A DNA stretch of 57,603 nucleotides from Aquisediminimonas sp031376385 (GTDB taxonomy: Bacteria; Pseudomonadota; Alphaproteobacteria; Sphingomonadales; Sphingomonadaceae): assembly GCA_031376385.1 (NCBI GenBank), contig JANMDQ010000004.1:1-57603 (forward strand). Reading direction: 5' to 3'. A program made the position numbers and the translations under genes. Position 1 is the first letter of the stretch. Each line of letters begins with the position of its first letter. This document shows, one piece after another, positions 25,054 through 33,372 of this stretch. The notes under the pieces are model-generated. The model saw only the letters and a list, made by a program, of their open reading frames with translations, ran no database searches and was not told where the DNA came from.

Positions 25054-25479
25054 TCACGCGGCCTTGGCCCGCTTCCAGATTTCGCGGACGATGTAGTAGA
25101 CCAGCAAGCCAATCGGCCCGACGACAAGCGTAAGCACGAGGCAAGGGATCAGCAACCAATGCGGAATACCCACACGCGCACTATCTTCCAGTTCCCAGCT
25201 GCCGATGAAGAGATCGAACGCCAGATAATGGGTCCAGCCCAGCATCACATTGGCGGGCTGGGAAAATAGCGCCGTCACGCCGCCAATCGTCATGAAATCA
25301 CCGCCGGGCACAGACACAGTGTTGAATCCAATCTGCCACACGTAAGTGAGCGCCAGCACCAGCGCGACACCGCGCGCAAAGGCCAGGCAGTAGCTGCGGT
25401 TAATCGGGGCCAGTGCCAATGCGGCCCAGCCCGCGAGAACGAAGGCCATGCTGGCCGAATATATGAAATCTAACTGCAC
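25054..25479 (-). CDS. ABA4-like (DUF4281) membrane protein
   Basis: A 141-residue integral membrane protein with about four hydrophobic helices. The segments LGWTHYLAFDLFIGSWE, IPHWLLIPCLVLTLVVGPIG and LLVYYIVRE match the ABA4-like/DUF4281 family, named after the plant ABA4 protein of xanthophyll metabolism; the bacterial role is unknown. The GTG at 25479 has GAGGAA eight bases upstream; the longer frame to 25527 lacks support. It lies directly upstream of the acyl-CoA carboxylase subunit gene. Confidence 0.8.
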   Translation of the reverse strand: MQLDFIYSASMAFVLAGWAALALAPINRSYCLAFARGVALVLALTYVWQIGFNTVSVPGGDFMTIGGVTALFSQPANVMLGWTHYLAFDLFIGSWELEDSARVGIPHWLLIPCLVLTLVVGPIGLLVYYIVREIWKRAKAA

Positions 25480-25560
25480 GTCTGTTTCCTCTTCTATGCA
25501 CGGCCCACCATGCGAGACACTCGACAAGGCGGCAAGCCTTGATTAGTGCGCACTGATCAA

Positions 25561-25634
25561 GCGGGTGTAGCTCAATGGTAGAGCTCTTGCTTCCCAAGCA
25601 AGTGACGAGGGTTCGATTCCCTTTACCCGCTCCA
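25561..25634 (+). tRNA. tRNA-Gly (CCC)
   Basis: A 74-nt cloverleaf. The acceptor GCGGGTG pairs with TACCCGC, the D-arm is AGCTCAATGGTAGAGCT, the anticodon stem CTTGC/GCAAG encloses TTCCCAA with anticodon CCC, and the T-arm contains GTTCGATTCC. CCA is encoded. Confidence 0.96.
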
Positions 25635-25663
25635 TATAGTTTCAGGGTGTGGGAGTGAGTGAC

Positions 25664-27253
25664 ATGGCGGATGACGGTCTTTTCATCGGAACCGGCGGCG
25701 GCGCGCGCCAAGTCATCAACTGGAAACGGGCGAACCGCCACGGCATGATCGCTGGTGCGACAGGCACAGGTAAAACGATCACGCTGCAGGTCATGGCCGA
25801 AGGCTTTTCGCGCAACGGCGTGCCCGTGTTCGTCTCCGATGTGAAGGGCGATTTGTCCGGAATGGCCATGGCCGGATCGCCCACGCAAAAAAACCATGAT
25901 ATTTTCGCGGCCCGCGCGGCAGAAATCGGCGACACGGAATGGGCCTATAGCGATAATCCAGTTCAATTTTGGGACTTATTTGGCGAACAGGGCCACCCGA
26001 TCCGCACGACCATTTCCGAAATGGGGCCATTGTTGCTGTCCCGCCTGATGGACCTGAATGAAGTGCAAGAAGGCGTTATGACCATTGCGTTCCACGTTGC
26101 CGATAAAGAAGGGCTGATGCTGCTTGATCTCGATGATTTGCAAGCAATGCTCGTTAACATCGGTGAACGCGCTGACGAATTGTCGCTCACTTACGGTAAC
26201 GTGACCAAGCAGAGCATCGGCACCATCCAACGCTCTCTCCTCCAACTGCGCACGCAAGGCGGCGAAAATTTCTTCGGCGAACCCGCGCTTGATCTGGAGG
26301 ATTTTCTGGCGCTGGATGACAAGGGACGCGGCGTCATCAATATCCTGGCCGCTGACAAGCTGATGTCATCGCCCAAGCTTTACTCGACCTTCCTGCTCTG
26401 GCTGCTTTCGGAATTGTTTGAGCTTCTTCCTGAAATTGGCGACCCAGATAAGCCCAAGCTCGTCTTCTTCTTTGATGAGGCGCATTTGCTATTCAACGAA
26501 GCGCCAAAGGCTCTGCTGGAAAAGGTGGAGCAAGTCGTCCGCCTGATCCGCTCAAAAGGCGTTGGCATTTACTTCATCACGCAGAACCCCATTGATATTC
26601 CAGAGACGGTGGCGGGCCAGCTATCCAACCGGGTACAACATGCTCTCCGGGCCTTCACTCCGCGTGATGAGCGCGCGATCAATGCGGCAGCCGAAACCTT
26701 CCGCCGCAACCCCGGCGTCGATGTGGCGACGGCCATAACGGAGTTGAAGGTCGGCGAAGCGCTGGTCTCTGTCCTGATGGCGGACGGCGCGCCTTCGCCT
26801 GTTGAACGCACGTTGATCCGCCCGCCTGCATCTCGAACGGGGCCACTTAACCCGCAAGAGCGCGGCATCATGATCACAACCGATGCTGTCGGGGACCGTT
26901 ACGACACATTGATTGACCGCGAATCTGCCGAAGAAATCCTGCAAGCCAAAGCCGGCCAAGCAAGTGCCGCCGCGCAAGCCGCCGAAGCGAATGAAGACGC
27001 TGCGAAGGAGGCCGCGCTGGCCGCCAAGGAACAAGCCAAGCTAGATACTGTTGCGGCCAAAGAGCGAGCCAAAGCCGACGCGCTGGCCGCTAAAGAAGCC
27101 GCACGGCAGGCCCGCGAAGATGCAAAGCCGAGCATGACAGACAAGATGATCCAATCGGCCGCCCGGTCTGCGGCATCGTCTGTGGGGCGTCAGCTGACAG
27201 GCTCGCTTGGCAAGTCGCTTATCCGCGGCATTTTGGGTAGCCTGTTCAAATAG
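25664..27253 (+). CDS. HerA-like (DUF853) P-loop ATPase
   Basis: A 529-residue AAA/FtsK-HerA-superfamily ATPase of the DUF853 type. The Walker A motif GATGTGKT is at residues 31-38, the Walker B motif LVFFFDEAHLLF near residue 265, and a sensor-like IYFITQNPIDIPETV follows. Residues about 425-490 form a long Ala/Lys/Glu coiled coil, and the C-terminus is basic and Gly/Ser-rich. The family is thought to translocate or remodel DNA, but its cellular role is undefined. ATG 25664 is chosen over a GTG 15 bases upstream. It stands alone after tRNA-Gly. Confidence 0.88.
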   Translation: MADDGLFIGTGGGARQVINWKRANRHGMIAGATGTGKTITLQVMAEGFSRNGVPVFVSDVKGDLSGMAMAGSPTQKNHDIFAARAAEIGDTEWAYSDNPVQFWDLFGEQGHPIRTTISEMGPLLLSRLMDLNEVQEGVMTIAFHVADKEGLMLLDLDDLQAMLVNIGERADELSLTYGNVTKQSIGTIQRSLLQLRTQGGENFFGEPALDLEDFLALDDKGRGVINILAADKLMSSPKLYSTFLLWLLSELFELLPEIGDPDKPKLVFFFDEAHLLFNEAPKALLEKVEQVVRLIRSKGVGIYFITQNPIDIPETVAGQLSNRVQHALRAFTPRDERAINAAAETFRRNPGVDVATAITELKVGEALVSVLMADGAPSPVERTLIRPPASRTGPLNPQERGIMITTDAVGDRYDTLIDRESAEEILQAKAGQASAAAQAAEANEDAAKEAALAAKEQAKLDTVAAKERAKADALAAKEAARQAREDAKPSMTDKMIQSAARSAASSVGRQLTGSLGKSLIRGILGSLFK

Positions 27254-27492
27254 GTTGCCAAGCGGTTTGGCGCTTGATCTGCACGGCATGTTGAAGATTA
27301 TTCGACCTCGACCTGCGCCGTGATCCGCCACTCCGGACGCGCAAAATCAGCTGGAATGTGCTTGCCGGATGCCACTGACGGCGAGCCCATTCTCGCACCG
27401 AAGGGACAGTGTCCGCATTTGCCAAGCCCTCTTTAGGGCATTGACATATTGCACCCGCTCCATTGACAGAGGAGACATTCCGAGGAGCACCC

Positions 27493-27951
27493 ATGCAATA
27501 TTTTGAAGATATCGAAATTGGCCGCACGCAGAAATTCGGTAGTCGAGCCGTCACCCGCGAAGAAGTGCTGGAATTCGCAACTAAATATGATCCTCAGCCA
27601 TTTCACCTTGACGATGAGGCCGCTGCGGCCACTCATTTCGGTCGTATTTCCGCCAGTGGATGGCATAGTTGCGCTATGGTCATGTCGATGCTCGTCGAGA
27701 ATCTGAAGGTCAACCAACAAGCTGGGCTCGGCTCCCCGGGCGTTGATGAATTGCGCTGGCTGAAACCAGTCTATCCGGGCGATACGCTCCGGTGTGAAAG
27801 TGAGATATTGTCAAAGCGTGTGTCGGCAACCCGGCCCGAAATGGGATTTTTCAAATCAAAGCTGATGGTTTTCAATCAGGATGATGTGGCTGTCATGTCC
27901 ATGATATCTAATGGGATTATCGCCACGCGTTCAGGGCTATCCCCAAAATAG
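27493..27951 (+). CDS. MaoC-family (R)-specific enoyl-CoA hydratase
   Basis: A 152-residue single hot-dog protein. FEDIEIGRTQKFGSRAVTRE opens the fold, and YDPQPFHLDDEAA carries the catalytic Asp-x4-His dyad of R-hydratases; VDELRWLKPVYPGDTL is the typical core strand. It hydrates trans-2-enoyl-CoA in fatty-acid or polyester metabolism. The start at 27493 has GAGGAG upstream. The 239-base gap before it holds no convincing gene. Confidence 0.88.
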   Translation: MQYFEDIEIGRTQKFGSRAVTREEVLEFATKYDPQPFHLDDEAAAATHFGRISASGWHSCAMVMSMLVENLKVNQQAGLGSPGVDELRWLKPVYPGDTLRCESEILSKRVSATRPEMGFFKSKLMVFNQDDVAVMSMISNGIIATRSGLSPK

Positions 27952-28008
27952 TTTGAAAATCGTCGCCGCACTTACGGTTCGATAACCTATTGCCGCTAAC
28001 TGCAAGAC

Positions 28009-30357
28009 GTGAGTAAAAAATCGAAACAATCATCGTTGGCGGCCCTCAACTGGTGGGCGATCCTTGGGTTAACGGAAGCCAACAGCCTTGAACTGGGCCA
28101 GGTTCGCGGGGCTCAAATCTCTGCCATCCGCGGATTTGCGCTAATCCGACTGTTCGTGAGCATTTTCGCGGCGCTGGGCGTGTATATCAGTTTGGGCCAG
28201 GCGGGCGTCATGCTGACCATTTGGTTTGTAGTGACGGTAATTGTTTCGGGCATACTTGCGCTTCCACAATTGAGACAACGTGAATTTCCGCGTCTGACAG
28301 CCACACGGGCTGAACTGCACCATGAGACAACCGGGCTTTTGATTCAATCGGTGGTGTGGGCAGCTCTTCCGATTATGTTTGGCCGCGGCGCCAGCCCCAT
28401 GGACGTTTTCATGATTTGGGCGGTTCTGTCAGCCTTACTCGCAGGTGTGACGTTTGGATTATCAACAATTCCGCTGGGTGCGGCGGCCTATCTTTTGGTG
28501 ACAGGCGGCGGTCTGGTTATGATGACGTCAACGCTCGATACGCCCCTCATCAGCATTTTAACGGGAATCTATACCGTATCTTTGGCTGCGGCCTGCTTGG
28601 CCAGTGGTCGGGCATTTGTGTTGCACCGCTATGCCGAACATGCGCTGAAAGAGAAGACTGAAGTCGTCAGCCTGCTGCTCCGCGAATTTGAAGAAACAGG
28701 CGGGGATTGGATGTGGCGGACGGATCCGGGCCGTTGCCTCACGCACGTGTCCCCCCGCTTTGCTCATGCGCTTGGGCTAGAAGTTGAGCAGTTGGAGGCG
28801 AAGCCGCTGCTGCAAATCCTTGCCGGCGATCAATGGGATGACGGAAAGCTGCCCGGAGAACTTCGCGTTCTGGCCGAAAAGCTGAAAAATCGCGAAAGCT
28901 TTAGCGATTTGATCATTCCGATCATGGTCGGTGGCGAATCGCATTGGTGGGAATTCTCCGCCTCGCCGCGTTTTGATGAAGCTGGAACATTCCTCGGATT
29001 TCACGGCGTTGGGTCAGACGTCACAGCGGAACGGCGCAGCGCGGATAAAATCAACCACATGGCGCGCTATGACACGCTGACTGGCCTCCCCAATCGACTT
29101 CACTTGAATGAGGCTTTGGCGGAGGCGATGGCGAAGGCTGATCAATGGCGGGGTCGCGCTGGGTTCATGATGATCGATCTGGATCGGTTCAAGGCGGTGA
29201 ACGATACGCTTGGCCATCCTGTGGGTGACCGCCTACTGACGCTTGTGGCGGACAGATTGCACGGCGTCATGACAGCGAATGAGCTTTGCGGGCGCATTGG
29301 CGGGGATGAATTCGCCGTTGTCATCCGCGAAGTCAAAGAAACAAGCCAGCTGGAAAAGATCGCAAGCCGCATCATCGCCACACTGTCGCAGCCTTATGAT
29401 GTCGACGAACATACGCTCTATATCGGGGCGAGCGTTGGCACAGCGATCAGCCCGCGCGATGGCCGCGCTGCCGAAACACTCATCCGGTCAGCTGACCTAG
29501 CGCTTTACCGTTCAAAAGACGAAGGCGGCGGCAGCTTCACCACCTATGAGCCGCATTTGCATGTGCATGCAGAGGAACGCCGCGTTCTTGAAATTGCGCT
29601 CCGCAAAGCCCTTGAGCGCGATGAAATGGAAGTCCATTATCAGCCGGTCGTCAATGCACAGACCGGCGTTGTTGAAAGCTTTGAAGCGCTGCTGCGCTGG
29701 CATAGCCCCGAACTGGGCCATGTTTCACCAGGGAAATTCATTCCCATTGCCGAGGACGCGCGCCTGATCCGCCCCATTGGCGAATGGGTGTTGCGGACGG
29801 CCTGTATGGAGGCGGCGCAGTGGCCGTCAACGGTCCGTATTGCTGTCAACGTCTCCGCTGAGCAGCTTCATGACATCAACTTCGTGGGAACAGTGGTGTC
29901 GGCTTTGTCACAGGCCGGATTGCCGCCGCACCGCTTAGAGCTGGAGGTGACTGAAAGCCTGTTCATGAGCGAAGGCGCGCAGGCCGTCGCCGTGCTCGAC
30001 CGCATTCTTGGCCTTGGCGTCAAACTGTCGCTTGACGATTTCGGCACAGGCTATTCGTCGCTCGGATATCTTTCCAAGACCAAGTTCTCGACCATCAAAG
30101 TGGATCGCAGCTTTGTTCAGGGTGCTGCAAAAAACGCGCCGGAAAGCCTGGCCATTATCCGTGCGGTCGTCGCTTTGGCGAACAGCTTGGGCATGTCGAC
30201 CACGGCAGAGGGTGTGGAGACTGAAGAGGAATGCTTGGTCATTACGCAACTGGGCTGCAAAAAGATCCAAGGCTATCTGTTCGGACGACCAATGCCTGCG
30301 GAAGACGCGCGAAAGCTCGTGTCAACTTGGCGTGAAAAGCTGGCGATTGCGGGCTAA
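28009..30357 (+). CDS. Membrane PAS-GGDEF-EAL c-di-GMP protein
   Basis: A 782-residue inner-membrane signalling protein. Residues about 40-215 hold around six hydrophobic helices, a MASE-like sensory domain. A PAS-like domain (about 225-345, DWMWRTDPGRCLTHVSPRF) follows, then a GGDEF domain with the intact signature GGDEF near residue 430 and an EAL domain with FEALLRWHSP near 558 and DDFGTGYSSLGYL. Both catalytic signatures are intact, so it could make or break c-di-GMP. No RxxD inhibition site is visible five residues before GGDEF. The GTG start has a weak ribosome-binding site. Its stop overlaps that of convergent ispG. Confidence 0.9.
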   Translation: MSKKSKQSSLAALNWWAILGLTEANSLELGQVRGAQISAIRGFALIRLFVSIFAALGVYISLGQAGVMLTIWFVVTVIVSGILALPQLRQREFPRLTATRAELHHETTGLLIQSVVWAALPIMFGRGASPMDVFMIWAVLSALLAGVTFGLSTIPLGAAAYLLVTGGGLVMMTSTLDTPLISILTGIYTVSLAAACLASGRAFVLHRYAEHALKEKTEVVSLLLREFEETGGDWMWRTDPGRCLTHVSPRFAHALGLEVEQLEAKPLLQILAGDQWDDGKLPGELRVLAEKLKNRESFSDLIIPIMVGGESHWWEFSASPRFDEAGTFLGFHGVGSDVTAERRSADKINHMARYDTLTGLPNRLHLNEALAEAMAKADQWRGRAGFMMIDLDRFKAVNDTLGHPVGDRLLTLVADRLHGVMTANELCGRIGGDEFAVVIREVKETSQLEKIASRIIATLSQPYDVDEHTLYIGASVGTAISPRDGRAAETLIRSADLALYRSKDEGGGSFTTYEPHLHVHAEERRVLEIALRKALERDEMEVHYQPVVNAQTGVVESFEALLRWHSPELGHVSPGKFIPIAEDARLIRPIGEWVLRTACMEAAQWPSTVRIAVNVSAEQLHDINFVGTVVSALSQAGLPPHRLELEVTESLFMSEGAQAVAVLDRILGLGVKLSLDDFGTGYSSLGYLSKTKFSTIKVDRSFVQGAAKNAPESLAIIRAVVALANSLGMSTTAEGVETEEECLVITQLGCKKIQGYLFGRPMPAEDARKLVSTWREKLAIAG

Positions 30358-31493
30358 GCCGCCTGGCCGTGAAGTGTGTCCATGCTGACGGATGTTCCGG
30401 CCTCAATCTCGGCGGCCTTCGCCTCAACAAGCTTCACGATATGCCCAATGATATCGGCATCCTGCACATGATGATCGGTCACGCCGGATAGGAAGACCAT
30501 ATGCTTGCCATTGCCGCCACCGGTAAGGCCAATATCCGTCTCGCGTGCTTCCCCGGGGCCATTGACGACGCAGCCGAGCACTGAAAGCGACATAGGCGTC
30601 TGGATATGCTGAAGCCGCTCTTCAAGGGCCTGCACGGTGCGGATCACATCAAAGCCCTGCCGCGCGCAGCTGGGGCAGCTCACCACACGGACACCGCGGG
30701 TGCGAATGCCAAGGGCCTTCAGGATTTCAAACCCAACCCGTACTTCTTCTTCGGGCTCAGCAGAGAGTGAGACGCGGATCGTATCGCCAATCCCAAACCA
30801 GAGCAAAGACCCCATGCCAATCGCGGATTTGACAGTGCCGGATATCAGCCCGCCTGCCTCTGTAATCCCCAGATGGATCGGGCAATCAACAGCCTCTGCC
30901 AGTTGTTGATAGGCGGCCACGGCCAAGAACTGATCACTGGCCTTCACTGCGACCTTAAATTCGTGAAAATCATGATCCTGCAACAGCTTGATATGATCCA
31001 GCGCGCTTTCAACCAGCGCCTCTGGGCAAGGCTCACCATATTTTTCCAGCAAGTCACGCTCCAGGCTACCGGCGTTCACGCCGATCCGGATCGCGCAGCC
31101 ATTGGCCTTCGCCGCGTTCACCACTTCCTTCACCCGTGCGGAGGACCCGATATTGCCCGGATTGATCCGCAGGCAAGCCGCACCGGCATCTGCGGCCTCA
31201 AGTGCGCGCTGATAATGGAAATGGATATCCGCCACGATGGGCACTCGCGCGGCGCGGACAATCTGTTTCAGAGCCGCTGTGCTTTCGACATCAGGGCAGG
31301 ACACACGGATGATATCAACCCCAGCCTCTTCACAGCGGCGGATCTGGTCAATCGTCGCTTTGGGGTCAGAGGTGAGCGTGTTGGTCATAGTCTGCACCGT
31401 AACCGGCGCGTCGCCACCAACAGGAACATTGCCCACCATGATCTGGCGGCACTTGCGGCGGGCGATATCACGCCAGGGTCTAAGTGATGACAT
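30354..31493 (-). CDS. ispG: 4-hydroxy-3-methylbut-2-enyl diphosphate synthase IspG
   Basis: Iron-sulfur enzyme of the MEP pathway converting MEcPP to HMBPP. The cluster cysteines appear as VVSCPSCARQGFDV and LGCVVNGPGEARETDIG, and MVGNVPVGGDAPVTVQTMTN is the N-terminal TIM-barrel signature. The start at 31493 (MSSLRPWRDIARRKC, 379 aa) fits family length; the extension to 31589 is rejected. It is convergent with the GGDEF-EAL gene, with stop codons overlapping by two to four bases. Confidence 0.96.
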   Translation of the reverse strand: MSSLRPWRDIARRKCRQIMVGNVPVGGDAPVTVQTMTNTLTSDPKATIDQIRRCEEAGVDIIRVSCPDVESTAALKQIVRAARVPIVADIHFHYQRALEAADAGAACLRINPGNIGSSARVKEVVNAAKANGCAIRIGVNAGSLERDLLEKYGEPCPEALVESALDHIKLLQDHDFHEFKVAVKASDQFLAVAAYQQLAEAVDCPIHLGITEAGGLISGTVKSAIGMGSLLWFGIGDTIRVSLSAEPEEEVRVGFEILKALGIRTRGVRVVSCPSCARQGFDVIRTVQALEERLQHIQTPMSLSVLGCVVNGPGEARETDIGLTGGGNGKHMVFLSGVTDHHVQDADIIGHIVKLVEAKAAEIEAGTSVSMDTLHGQAA

Positions 31494-32142
31494 GGCTATG
31501 CCTATATCCGCATGAGCGCGACGGAGCAAATGGGCTTTTCGTGCAGCGCACCTTTTCCAAAGTTGTGCAAAGTTGTGCCAGTCGCACACTTGTTATCAGG
31601 CCGAGCTTTAAGGATGTTCCGCCATTACCGGGCGATAAAGACCCTAAGGTGACAAAGTTCCACATCAAAACGGGTATTTCTGTCACCTTATGTCACCTTT
31701 GGGGTGGTGAAGCGGCATTGCCCCGCCAACACTATCGACGTGCAAGATGGTGCCGCTCAGGCAATGGCTGAGCGTATGGAGGAGGGATTTATTCGCGGCA
31801 TTCGCGTTTCAAAGACTGATAAAACAAATATAGAACATGTTCCAATTTGTCAAGTGCGAGGGGGCCTGTTGGGCAGGTTGCGCTCACGTTGCCGCCATTC
31901 AACGATGCAAAGCGCCCCCGAATTGCTGGCCTTCGTTCACACTATTCGTATCACACCAAACGGCGAGGTTTGAAAGGATCTTGTTCCAACTGATTTGGAA
32001 TATAAATCAAGGAACGCTGCCCGCTCAACCGAATGATCATTGAAAGACAAAAGTTTGAGCCTATTCCAAACAAGCAGTCTGCACGTTTGCCAACCCGCAC
32101 CAATGTTGCGATACCGGATGAGCGTGCATTTGGAGAGCGGCG
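31494..32142. other. 649-base intergenic region without a convincing gene
   Basis: Between ispG and the thiolase. It holds a tandem 10-base repeat (AAAGTTGTGC twice, 31559-31578), three TGTCACCTT copies (31646-31699, one inverted), a GAACATGTTC palindrome (31831-31840) and TTCCAA-CTGAT-TTGGAA near 31986. A weak 89-codon frame at 31704-31973 is not accepted as a gene. It should carry the promoters of both flanking genes. Confidence 0.6.
31646..31699. promoter_or_regulatory. Three-copy TGTCACCTT element
   Basis: AAGGTGACA at 31646-31654 is the inverse of TGTCACCTT at 31681-31689 and 31691-31699. The two direct copies are spaced ten bases apart, one helical turn, as expected for a regulator-binding array. 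Which regulator is unknown. Confidence 0.4.
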
Positions 32143-33372
32143 ATGGTTTACATATTAGGCGGTTGGCAAAGTGACTTTTCGCAAAACTGGGCGCGGGAAG
32201 GAATGGATATGACCGATGCCTTTGCGCAAGCCATAAATGAAGGCTTGGCCGCCGCTGCGCTCGACGTTGCTGAGATTGAGACTGGCCATGTCGGTAATTT
32301 CACCGCAGAATTGTTCGCAGGACAAGGCTTGCTTGGCGGTTTCTTTGGTTTGGTTGACCCGAAGTTTGACGGCCTGCCCACAGCGCGACATGAAGCGGCC
32401 TGCGCGTCCGGCAGTGTCGCGGTGCTTGCAGCCACGGCAGAAATTGAGGCAGGGCGCTATGATCTTGCATGCGTGATCGGGCTAGAACAGATGCGCAATG
32501 TTCCGGGAAAACTGGCGGCTGAACATCTTGGGTCTGCGGCGTGGAACGGCCACGAATATGGCGACGCTGCGTTCCTATGGCCGCGTGCTTTTTCTGACTT
32601 GGCCGAGGAATATGATCACCGCCACGGTCTGAAATATGAACATCTGATGCGGATTGCCGAGATCAACTTTGGCAATGCCAAGCGCAACCCCAATGCCCAA
32701 ACCCGCAACTATAGCTTCTCCCCCGAAAGCTTCACTGAGGATGATGAAGCCAACCCTGTGGTCGAAGGCCGCACCCGCAAGATGGATTGCGGACAAGTGA
32801 GCGACGGGGCTGCCGTGGTGTTCCTCGCCTCGCCGGCGCGCGCTGCCGAATATGCCCGAAAGCGGGGTATCTCGCTAGATAGTATACCGCGGATCAGTGG
32901 GTGGGGGCACCGATCCGCGCCGATTTCTTATGCTCAAAAGATCAAGGCAAGCGAAGGCCAGTCTTATATTTTTCCGCAAGTGCGCCGCGCGATTGAAGAT
33001 GCCCGAACGCGGGCCGGCGTTGCTGACATCGCGCAACTTGACGCGGTGGAAACGCATGATTGCTTCACGTCGACCGAATATATGGCAATTGACCACCTCG
33101 GTTTGACGGCCCCTGGAAAATCTTGGCAAGCTATTGAAGACGGGTCGATTGAGATGGGGGGTCGGCTACCGATAAACCCTTCAGGTGGCCTTATTGGCCT
33201 TGGTCATCCCGTTGGCGCGACGGGCGTGCGGATGCTGCTCGACGGATATAAACAGGTAAGCGGCACGGCGGGTGACTATCAAGTCGAAGGTGCAAAGCGG
33301 ATGCAAACGCTCAACATCGGCGGATCGACCACCACCACCGTCAGCTTCATCGTGGAGCGTGACGCAGCTTGA
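32143..33372 (+). CDS. Thiolase-family acetyl-CoA acetyltransferase (SCP-x type)
   Basis: A 409-residue condensing enzyme. The nucleophile region is HEAACASGSVAVLAA (Cys near residue 89), the C-terminal His and Cys regions are THDCFTSTEYMAIDHLGL and GLIGLGHPVGATG. The THDCFT motif and the overall sequence point to the SCP-x/degradative thiolase-like group rather than PhaA or FadA. It probably acts in beta-oxidation-like cleavage of an unusual acyl-CoA. A GGAGA precedes the ATG. Its stop codon abuts the carotenoid oxygenase stop codon with no gap. Confidence 0.87.
   Translation: MVYILGGWQSDFSQNWAREGMDMTDAFAQAINEGLAAAALDVAEIETGHVGNFTAELFAGQGLLGGFFGLVDPKFDGLPTARHEAACASGSVAVLAATAEIEAGRYDLACVIGLEQMRNVPGKLAAEHLGSAAWNGHEYGDAAFLWPRAFSDLAEEYDHRHGLKYEHLMRIAEINFGNAKRNPNAQTRNYSFSPESFTEDDEANPVVEGRTRKMDCGQVSDGAAVVFLASPARAAEYARKRGISLDSIPRISGWGHRSAPISYAQKIKASEGQSYIFPQVRRAIEDARTRAGVADIAQLDAVETHDCFTSTEYMAIDHLGLTAPGKSWQAIEDGSIEMGGRLPINPSGGLIGLGHPVGATGVRMLLDGYKQVSGTAGDYQVEGAKRMQTLNIGGSTTTTVSFIVERDAA

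Noticed and set aside
27298..27390. 30-codon leftward frame ending RPEWRITAQVEVE in the gap before the MaoC gene
   Set aside because: The peptide looks protein-like and the frame continues upstream through KCGHCPFGAR until a stop, but it has no start signal or known match. It may be a remnant; too weak to call.
31831..31840. GAACATGTTC palindrome considered as a LexA site
   Set aside because: The alphaproteobacterial SOS box is a direct repeat GTTC-N7-GTTC; this is a palindrome with no such spacing.
31704..31973. 89-codon rightward open frame between ispG and the thiolase gene
   Set aside because: No ribosome-binding site, no recognisable family and uneven composition; it overlaps the repeat elements and is best read as non-coding.
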